DNA of 13,784 nucleotides from Gaiellasilicea sp039914895 (GTDB taxonomy: Bacteria > Actinomycetota > Thermoleophilia > Gaiellales > Gaiellaceae). The DNA lies in contig JBDSOJ010000262.1 in assembly GCA_039914895.1 (NCBI GenBank), forward strand, positions 1 to 13,784. The letters run 5' to 3'. Below are positions 5,727 to 13,784 of this stretch, piece by piece (position 1 is the stretch's first letter; each line of letters starts with the position of its first letter). Below the pieces are notes generated by a model. That model ran no database searches and was not told where the DNA came from. It was given only the letters and a program-made list of their open reading frames with translations. Both the position numbers and the translations under genes were made by a program.

Positions 5727-6788
5727 CTGATCGTCCGCCACGTCACGCTCCGCAACTTCCGCAGCTACGAACGGCTCGAGCTCGCGCTGGCGCCGGGACT
5801 CGTGCTGGTCACGGGCGCGAACGGGGCTGGCAAGACGAACCTGCTCGAGTCCCTGCACCTCGGCACGCAGGGGTTCTCGCCGCGTACCCGTGCCGACCAG
5901 CAGCTCGTCCGGTTCGGGACCGACGGCGCCCGAGTCGCGCTTGTGGGCGACAGGGACGGGCGCCGCCTGGAGCTCGAGGTGACGTTGCAGCAGCAGGCGG
6001 GGAAGCGCGCGAAGCTGAACGGCGCCCCGCTGCGCTCGGCCGAGCAGCTGCGGGCGGAGGTCGCGACGCTCGTCTTCACCCCCGACAGGCTCGCGGTCGT
6101 GAAGGGCGGCCCGGCGGCTCGGCGCGCCTACTTCGACCGGACGCTCGGCCGCCTGCATCCAGGGCGGGCAGCGCTGCCGGTGGAGTACGCGGCGGCGGTC
6201 GGCCAGCGGAACGCCGCGCTCCGGCGGGTGCAGATCGGCGCGTCCACCCGAGCGGCGGTCGCTCCCTGGACGGAGCAGGTCGCGCTGCTCGGGTCGCAGC
6301 TCGTCGCCTATCGGCTCGAAGCGCTCGCGGTGCTCTCACCCGCTTTCGCCGAGCGCGCGGGCGAGCTCGGTCTTCCCGACGCAGCTCTCGACTACACCGG
6401 CGAGCCGCCCTCGGTTGAGGCTCTGGAGGCTCGGCTCGAGCGAGATCTGGAGCGTGGCGTCACCGGTCTCGGCCCGCACCTGGACGACATCGCCATTCGC
6501 TCTGGCGAGCGCGACCTCCGCAGTTTCGGCTCGCAGGGCGAGCAGCGCCTGGCCGTGCTCTCGCTGCTGCTCGCCGAGGCCGAGGTGATCGTCGAGCAGC
6601 GAGGAACGCCGCCGCTCGTGCTCCTCGACGACGTTCTCTCCGAGCTCGACGCGTCGCGGCGGCTGATTCTGGCCGAGCGGATCGGCCGGGTCGGTCAGGC
6701 GGTCGTCACTGCGACCGGCGCCGACGCGCTTCCGCTCGAGCCGGCCCAACTGCTCGAGGTCACGCCGGGTGCGGTGAGCACGCGGTGA
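5727..6788 (+). CDS. recF: DNA replication and repair protein RecF, apparent CTG start
   Basis: RecF is an SMC-like ATPase that, with RecOR, loads RecA at gaps. The 353-residue form used here starts with (M)IVRHVTLRNFRSYERLEL, the typical RecF N-terminus, followed by Walker A GANGAGKTN (30-38), the ABC-type signature FGSQGEQRLAVLSLLLAE (about 267-284) and Walker B LVLLDDVLSELD (297-308). No ATG, GTG or TTG lies in frame between the upstream TGA (5685) and GTG 5802. Starting at 5802 would remove 25 residues, including the first beta strands before Walker A, so CTG 5727 is the most likely start, 13 bases after the dnaN stop. The usual GPHRDD motif reads GPHLDD (249-254). The TGA overlaps the GTG of the next gene. 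Confidence 0.93.
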   Translation: MIVRHVTLRNFRSYERLELALAPGLVLVTGANGAGKTNLLESLHLGTQGFSPRTRADQQLVRFGTDGARVALVGDRDGRRLELEVTLQQQAGKRAKLNGAPLRSAEQLRAEVATLVFTPDRLAVVKGGPAARRAYFDRTLGRLHPGRAALPVEYAAAVGQRNAALRRVQIGASTRAAVAPWTEQVALLGSQLVAYRLEALAVLSPAFAERAGELGLPDAALDYTGEPPSVEALEARLERDLERGVTGLGPHLDDIAIRSGERDLRSFGSQGEQRLAVLSLLLAEAEVIVEQRGTPPLVLLDDVLSELDASRRLILAERIGRVGQAVVTATGADALPLEPAQLLEVTPGAVSTR

Positions 6789-7264
6789 TCGAGCGCCTCG
6801 AGGGCGAGGTTCGCCGCGAGCTCGGCCGTTTCGGTCCGATCGAAGGCGATACCGCCGCGATCGTGCGCATCTGGCCGGCGGCGGTCGGCGAGACGGTCGC
6901 GAAGAACGCTTGGCCCGCCCGGGTCGCGCGCGACGGGACGCTGCACGTGAGCACGACCTCCGCGACGTGGTCGTTCGAGCTCGCCCGCCTCGTCGAGACG
7001 ATCCTCGCCGAGCTCCGCGCGGAGCTCGGCGAAGCAACGCCGCGCGCGCTCAGGTTCGCGCCCGGACCCGTCCCGGAACCCTTCGACGAGAGAGCTGAGC
7101 GCGCCGCGGCGGCGGCTCCTGAGCCCTCTGCCGAGCAGCGTGCCGAGGCGGCCGTGCTCACTGCCGGAATCGAGGACGAAGAGCTGCGCCGGCTGGTCGC
7201 TCGAGCAGCCGCCTCGAGCCTTGCCGGAGGTCGCCGGGAGCCCCCCGCCGACCGGCATTTCTGA
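6785..7264 (+). CDS. dciA: DciA-like DUF721 protein
   Basis: DciA (DUF721) is the ancestral bacterial partner of the replicative helicase DnaB, required for its loading or activity in species lacking DnaC/DnaI. The 159-residue product has the family core: VRIWPAAVGETVAKNAWPARV (27-47), LHVSTTSATWSFELARL (53-69) and a helix LVETILAELRAEL. After residue 97 comes an Ala/Glu/Pro-rich tail with a short helical segment IEDEELRRLVARAAASSLAG, probably mostly disordered. GTG 6785 overlaps the recF TGA as GTGA, implying coupled translation. The position between recF and gyrB is the standard actinobacterial place for this gene. The family call is strong; the helicase role is by homology only. Confidence 0.85.
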   Translation: MIERLEGEVRRELGRFGPIEGDTAAIVRIWPAAVGETVAKNAWPARVARDGTLHVSTTSATWSFELARLVETILAELRAELGEATPRALRFAPGPVPEPFDERAERAAAAAPEPSAEQRAEAAVLTAGIEDEELRRLVARAAASSLAGGRREPPADRHF

Positions 7265-7277
7265 TACACTGCTCCAT

Positions 7278-7309
7278 GCCCGCAAAGAGGTTATTTGCAG
7301 GGCTTTTTT
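7278..7309 (+). terminator. Hairpin with T6 run directly before gyrB
   Basis: GCCCGCAAA (7278-7286) pairs with TTTGCAGGGC (7294-7303) with a single bulged T, around the 7-base loop GAGGTTA. TTTTTT follows (7304-7309). This is the form of an intrinsic terminator, yet the T run ends one base before the gyrB ATG. It may end the dnaA-dciA transcript, act as a gyrB attenuator, or control gyrB translation, since the only SD-like bases near the ATG (CAGGGC) are inside the stem. Confidence 0.6.
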
Positions 7310-7310
7310 C

Positions 7311-9700
7311 ATGGCCGAAACCGCCTATACCGCAAAAGACATCACTGTTCTGGAGGGCCTCGAGCCCGTCCGGCTGCGGCCGGGGATGTACATCGGCTCG
7401 ACCGGCCCGCGTGGCCTCCACCATCTCGTCTACGAGGTGGTCGACAACGCCGTCGACGAGGCGCTCGCGGGCCACAACGACCGCGTCGAGGTCATCCTCC
7501 ATCCGGACAACTCGGTCACCGTCGCCGACCGCGGCCGCGGTATTCCGGTCGACCTGATCGAGGAGCAGGGCCTGTCGGCGATGACGGTCGTCCTGACGAA
7601 GCTCCACGCCGGCGGCAAGTTCGGCGGCGACGGCTACAAGGTCTCGGGCGGCCTGCACGGCGTCGGTCTCTCGGTCGTCAACGCGCTCTCCGAGCGGCTA
7701 GTCGCCAAGGTGCGCCGCGACGGGAAGCTGTACTGCCAGGAGTTCGAGCGCGGAGCGCCGCAGGGTGACGTCGAGATCATCGGCGAGGTCGACGAGAGCG
7801 ACACCGGGACGACGATCCACTTCCTGCCCGACGCGGAGATCTTCGAGGAGGTCGACTTCGCGATCTCCACCCTCGTCCAGCGCCTGCGCGAGACCGCCTT
7901 CCTGACTCGCGGCCTGCGGATCGTCCTCACCGACGAGCGTGAGGGCGAGGAGCGACACGAGTTCTACGCTGAGGGCGGGATCAGGGACTTCGTCGCCTAC
8001 GTCAACGACGCCAAGGATCCGGTGCACAAGCACATCGTCTACTTCGAGGGCGAGAACGACGACGGCGCCGTCGAGGTCGCGATGCAGTGGAACACGTCGT
8101 ACGTCGAGTCGGTCTTCTCGTTCGCGAACAACATCAACACGCACGAGGGCGGCACGCACCTCTCGGGCTTCCGCGCGGCGCTCACCGGCACGATCAACCG
8201 GTACGCGCGCGAGAAGGGTCTGCTGAAGGAGAAGGAGGACAACCTCGAGGGCGAGGACGTCCGTGAGGGGCTCGCGGCCGTGATCTCCGTCAAGCTCCGC
8301 AACCCCCAGTTCGAGGGCCAGACGAAGACGAAGCTCGGGAACCCGCCGATCGAGAGCCTCGTCAAGCAGGTCGTCAACCAGAAGCTCGCCGAGTTCCTCG
8401 AGGAGAATCCGCAGGACGCGCGGCAGATCATCACGAAGACGATCTCCGCCTCGCGCGCGCGCCAGGCCGCTCGCAAGGCACGCGAGCTGACGCGGCGCAA
8501 GAGCGCGCTCGAGAGCATGTCGCTGCCGGGGAAGCTCGCCGACTGCTCGATCAAGGATCCCGAATCGGCCGAGCTCTTCATCGTCGAGGGCGACTCCGCC
8601 GGTGGCTCGGCCAAGATGGGCCGCGACCGCACCTACCAGGCAATCCTGCCCCTGCGCGGAAAGATCATCAACTCGGAGAAGAACCGGATCAACAAGGTGC
8701 TCTCGAACAACGAGATCCAGGCGATGATCACCGCGATCGGGACGTCGATCGGCGAGGAGTTCGACATCGCCAAGCTGCGCTACCACCGCGTGATCGTGAT
8801 GACCGACGCCGATGTCGACGGCTCGCACATCCGCACCCTGATCCTGACGTTCCTGTACCGGCAGATGCCGGAGCTGATCGAGCGCGGCCACATCTACATC
8901 GCGGTCCCGCCGCTCTACAAGGTCAAGTTGGGCAACCAGGAGTACTACTTCGAGAAGGATGCGCAGCTGGAGGAGCTGCTCGTGCGCGAGCGGGTCGGCG
9001 AGCTCGAGATCACCTGTCGCGACGGCGAGTCGCTGAAGCTGACCGAGGCTCGCTGGGGCAGGTTCGTGCGGTCGCTCGCCGAGTTCGAGGGGTGGCTGGC
9101 GCGGCTGCGGGCCGACTTCGGCGCCGCCGCGGCCGACTTCGTGATCACCCACCGGATCGTCGAGGGCGCAGCCGCGTCGCTGGCCGATCTGGACGAGGCG
9201 ATCGTGGCCTCGGTCGACAACGGCTATGCGCTCAGCATCCTCGGCAGCGCCGAGGGCTCGATCGAGGTGAAGGTCGTCGAGACTGAGACGAGCTCCGCGA
9301 CGCACATCACCGTCCCGGCCGAACTCCTCGCCTCGCCGATCTACGCGAACCTGCGCAAGGCCTACGGCAAGCTGCTCGAGATCGTCGGCCCGCCGCCGTT
9401 CGCGCTCGCTGTCGGCAAGAAGCGGCGTGACGCGGCGACGTTCGGATCGCTCCGGTCGGAGGCCCTCGAGCTCGCCAAGGAGGGCCTGCAGCTCTCCCGC
9501 TTCAAGGGTCTCGGCGAGATGAACGAGGAGCAGCTCTGGGAGACGACGATGGATCCCGCGAAGCGGCTGCTGATTCGCGTCGACGTCGAGGACGCCTCCG
9601 CAGCGGACCGGATCTTCTCGACGCTGATGGGCGACCAAGTCGAGCCGCGGCGCCAGTTCATCGAGGACAACGCACGCGATGTGCGCTTCCTCGACGTCTG

Positions 9701-9701
<1 letters not shown>
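7311..9701 (+). CDS. gyrB: DNA gyrase subunit B
   Basis: GyrB is the ATPase subunit of gyrase; with GyrA it introduces negative supercoils. The 796-residue product has the GHKL ATP-binding motifs EVVDNAVDEA (42-51), DRGRGIPVD (73-81), GGKF (101-104) and GLHGVGLSVVNA (114-125). It has the transducer Lys region QTKTKLGN (337-344) and the TOPRIM motifs EGDSAGGSAKMGRDR (426-440) and MTDADVDGSHIRTL (497-510). The tail has FKGLGEMNEEQLWETTMDP (731-749) and GDQVEPRRQFIE. Between YYFEKDAQLEELL (545-557) and LQLSRFKGLGEMN (726-738) lies an insertion of about 160-170 residues at the same place as the insertion of E. coli-type GyrB; Mycobacterium and Streptomyces GyrB lack a domain of that size there. 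ATG 7311 is chosen because MAETAYTAKDITVLEGLEPV is the normal N-terminus; the open frame extends upstream over dciA in another frame. Its TGA shares a base with the gyrA ATG. Confidence 0.98.
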
Positions 9702-12289
<2,588 letters not shown>

Positions 12290-12319
12290 CCGAGAATCCT
12301 CACGTTATCTACGCGTACC

Positions 12320-12393
12320 CTCTTCCCAAAGTGGAGCAGAGCGTGTATATGTTCGTCCTGAGGGTTCGTCGTATCCGCCGATAAAGGGAAGAG
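12320..12393. repeat. 8-bp inverted repeat enclosing the promoter and SD of the MerR-type gene
   Basis: CTCTTCCC (12320-12327) is the exact complement of GGGAAGAG (12386-12393), which contains the Shine-Dalgarno of the next gene. In RNA reading through from gyrA the two could pair and hide the ribosome site; RNA from the nearer promoter would lack the left arm. Eight bases over this distance may be chance. Confidence 0.3.
12323..12351 (+). promoter_or_regulatory. Candidate promoter of the MerR-type gene
   Basis: TTCCCA (12323-12328) and TATATG (12346-12351) are 17 bases apart, each matching four or more consensus positions, in a 105-base gap visibly less G+C-rich than its flanks. Downstream is a direct repeat GTTCGTC (12351-12357 and 12364-12370) that could be an operator, and a good Shine-Dalgarno AAGGGAAG at 12384-12391. 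Confidence 0.4.
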
Positions 12394-12394
12394 C

Positions 12395-12688
12395 ATGGCT
12401 TACAGCACACAGGTGGACATTCTCGAGCCGGTGAACCTCTCGGAGCATCTCGACAAGATCGAGCTCTACCTCGGTCAGGTCTGCCAGATCGCGGGCATCT
12501 CGAAGATGCAGCTCGACTACTGGACGAACAAGGCGCAGATCCAGACCAAGGGCAAGAAGCAGCGGATCTACGACATCGAGGCGCTCGAGACGGTGATGCT
12601 GATCAAGCAGGCCAAGGACAAGGGTCTCAACCTTGGTGCGGCGATCGAGGCCGCCCGCCGCTTTCGCGCGGCGAATAGTCAGCTCTAA
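12395..12688 (+). CDS. Small MerR-type helix-turn-helix protein
   Basis: The 97-residue product has one recognisable domain, a MerR-type winged HTH at about 25-90: YLGQVCQIAGISKMQLDYW (25-43), a short wing region KGKKQRIYDIEALETVMLIK (52-71) and DKGLNLGAAIEAARRF (75-90), which corresponds to the 'GfsLeeIr' part of MerR proteins. The QLDYW variant in place of LRYYE recalls an actinobacterial group that includes M. tuberculosis Rv1828. There is no C-terminal effector domain and no Cys cluster for metals; the only Cys is C30. It could bind DNA as a dimer or act as an excisionase-like accessory, but no integrase is nearby. The N-terminus (AYSTQVDILEPVNLSEHLD) is not recognised. ATG 12395 has a strong Shine-Dalgarno. 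It may read with or after gyrA. The HTH call is good; targets are unknown. Confidence 0.82.
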   Translation: MAYSTQVDILEPVNLSEHLDKIELYLGQVCQIAGISKMQLDYWTNKAQIQTKGKKQRIYDIEALETVMLIKQAKDKGLNLGAAIEAARRFRAANSQL

Positions 12689-12699
12689 CCCTCCGCCGG

Positions 12700-13479
12700 C
12701 TAGCTCGTGCCGCCGCCGTCCCCTGTCGCCTTGCCCATGAAGGCGGTGAGCATGTCGATCGGGGCCGGGAAGACGATCGTGGTCGCGTTGGTGGCGCCGA
12801 TCTCGAGCAGCGTCTGCAGGTAGCGCAGCTGCAGCGCCATCGGCGAGCGCGCCATCACGTCGGCAGCGTCGGCGAGCTTCTGCGAGGCCTGGAACTCACC
12901 CTCGGCAGCGATGATCTTCGCACGCCGCTCGCGCTCGGCCTCCGCCTGACGCGCCATCGCGCGCTGCATGCTCGCGGGGATCTCGACGTCCTTCACCTCG
13001 ACGATCGAGACCTTGACGCCCCACGGCGACGTCGCCTCGTCGATGATGTTCTGCAGGATCACGTTGATCTTGTCCCGCTCCGAGAGCAGCTCGTCCAGCA
13101 TGTGCTGGCCGAGGACCGAGCGCAGCGTCGTCTGCGCGATCTGCGAGGTCGCGACCATGAAGTTCTCGATCTGGACGATCGCGTTCTTCGGCTCGACGAT
13201 CCGGAAGTAGGCAACGGCGTTCACGCGGACGGGGACGTTGTCCTTCGTGATCACTTCCTGCGGCGGCACGTTCAACGTGATCGTGCGGAGGTCGACCTTG
13301 ACCATCCGGTCGATCACGGGGATCAGCAGGAACAGGCCGGGGCCCTTCGGCTCGGGCAGCAGCCGGCCCAGCCGGAAGATGACACCGCGCTCGTACTCGC
13401 GTGCGACCTTGATCGCGGAGAACAGGAACATCAGAAGGATGAAGAGGACTGCTGCGAGTGCGATCAGGGTGACCGGCAC
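12700..13479 (-). CDS. Stomatin-like slipin, SPFH/band-7 membrane protein
   Basis: Slipins are membrane-anchored SPFH proteins that form large oligomers in membrane microdomains, usually with an NfeD partner. The 259-residue product starts with one hydrophobic helix (about 3-23). The SPFH domain follows: REYERGVIFRLGRLLPEPKGPG (27-48), LLIPVIDRMVKVDLRTITLNVPPQEVITKDNVPV split around 51-84, VNAVAYFRIVEPKNA (86-100), and QTTLRSVLGQHMLDELLSERD. A charged coiled coil EIPASMQRAMARQAEAERERR continues into AAEGEFQASQKLADAADVM (166-209), then a short C-terminal region ends in a Gly-rich tail. The GTG 13479 start lies three bases after the nfeD TAA, with AAAGGA in the end of nfeD as ribosome site, so the pair is an operon. 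Its stop is 11 bases from the stop of the convergent MerR-type gene, with no clear terminator between. Confidence 0.93.
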   Translation of the reverse strand: MPVTLIALAAVLFILLMFLFSAIKVAREYERGVIFRLGRLLPEPKGPGLFLLIPVIDRMVKVDLRTITLNVPPQEVITKDNVPVRVNAVAYFRIVEPKNAIVQIENFMVATSQIAQTTLRSVLGQHMLDELLSERDKINVILQNIIDEATSPWGVKVSIVEVKDVEIPASMQRAMARQAEAERERRAKIIAAEGEFQASQKLADAADVMARSPMALQLRYLQTLLEIGATNATTIVFPAPIDMLTAFMGKATGDGGGTS

Positions 13480-13482
13480 GAT

Positions 13483-13784
13483 TTACGTCCTTTCGGCGGG
13501 ATCTGGGCTGGAAGCGACGAGGAGGCGGAGGCCGTCCTGCTCGAAGGACTCTACGCGCACCCGCTCGCCCGGGCGAAGGGGCGTGCCGTCAGCGGTGCGG
13601 GCGCGCCAGAGCTCGCCGTCGACGAAGACGAGGTTCTCGCCCCGCACCTGCCCGCCCTCGCCGACGAGGCGGTGCATCCCGACGACGGCCGGCCGCCGTC
13701 GCGCGCCCGCCGCCTTCGTCAGGGCGAACCCGAAGAGCGCCATCAGCGTCAGCGCGATCGCAAGCGCCACCTGGATCGAGACCT
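13483..13784 (-). CDS. NfeD-like protein, C-terminal part, 5' end outside window
   Basis: NfeD proteins are membrane proteins with a C-terminal OB-fold; they pair with slipins, and long forms also carry a ClpP-like serine protease domain. Visible here are the end of a hydrophobic segment (VALAIALTLMALFGFALTKA), a basic linker, and an OB-type domain: VVGMHRLVGEGGQVRGEN, VFVDGELWRARTADGTPL, RPGERVRVESFEQDGLRLLV. VxGELWxA and PGxxVxV are typical of NfeD. The frame is open to the window edge; a GTG at 13770 exists, but starting there would cut into the membrane segment, so I read this as 5'-truncated. Whether the missing part includes the protease domain cannot be told. Stop TAA is three bases before the slipin start. 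Confidence 0.8.
   Translation of the reverse strand, partial: VSIQVALAIALTLMALFGFALTKAAGARRRPAVVGMHRLVGEGGQVRGENLVFVDGELWRARTADGTPLRPGERVRVESFEQDGLRLLVASSPDPAERT

Noticed and set aside
7140..7310. Upstream extension of gyrB by 57 codons
   Set aside because: It lies inside dciA in another frame and would precede the normal GyrB N-terminus; ATG 7311 fits the family.
7276..7557. Short open frame starting at ATG 7276 (MPAKRLFAGLFSWPKP) across the gyrB start
   Set aside because: It overlaps the gyrB coding frame, its first codons are the hairpin arms, and the rest is Ser/Arg/Thr-rich frame-shifted gyrB sequence. A leader peptide is possible but unsupported.
7698..9638. Very long open frame antisense to gyrB (and similar long antisense frames over dnaA and dnaN)
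   Set aside because: High G+C content lowers stop frequency in antisense frames. The translation is Arg/Asp/Leu-rich without any recognisable domain and lies wholly opposite strongly conserved genes.
12290..12394. tRNA gene expected after gyrA in many actinobacteria
   Set aside because: No cloverleaf pairing or acceptor end found; one TTCG run is not enough.
12689..12699. Bidirectional terminator between the convergent MerR-type and slipin genes
   Set aside because: The 11-base gap and adjoining codons show no stem with a T run; any terminator would have to lie within coding sequence.

Overview
The window is the chromosomal replication-origin neighbourhood of a high-GC bacterium, very probably a member of the Actinobacteriota. 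Three things point there. The gene order is the classical one (rsmG-khpB-yidC-yidD-rnpA-rpmH, then dnaA-dnaN-recF-dciA(DUF721)-gyrB-gyrA). The GyrA sequence is Mycobacterium-like, with a GDASIYD quinolone-region motif. The MerR-type protein after gyrA has the 'QLDYW' signature of an actinobacterial group. Some details (an Escherichia coli-like insertion in GyrB, many non-ATG starts) fit a deep lineage such as Thermoleophilia better than Streptomyces or Mycobacterium, but that placement is inference.

Left arm (1-2693, all minus strand): rpmH, rnpA, yidD, yidC, khpB and the 5' part of rsmG. rnpA/yidD, yidD/yidC and yidC/khpB each overlap by four bases (TTGA, GTGA, GTGA), so start codons can be placed by coupling rather than by the longest frame. 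A perfect 13-bp-arm palindrome directly follows khpB.

Centre (2694-2988): the rpmH-dnaA gap has four DnaA-box-like sites, an A+T-rich stretch with a T7 run, a good sigma-70-type dnaA promoter (TTGAGG-17-TATGCT) and a likely rpmH promoter whose -35 region is overlapped by the perfect DnaA box. The dnaA-dnaN gap (4363-4519) has a second, weaker cluster. One or both form oriC.

Right arm (2989-12289, all plus strand): dnaA (initiator), dnaN (sliding clamp), recF (gap repair, apparently with a CTG start), dciA (helicase operator, overlapping recF by GTGA), then gyrB and gyrA (overlapping by one base). A terminator-shaped hairpin with a T6 run lies one base before the gyrB ATG.

End (12290-13784): a small MerR-type HTH gene with its own promoter, convergent with a minus-strand nfeD-slipin pair (nfeD cut by the window edge).

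Nothing here looks like a mobile element, CRISPR array or defence system. I found no undescribed multi-gene system; the interest lies in start-codon choice, leader structures and lineage-specific variation in core replication proteins.
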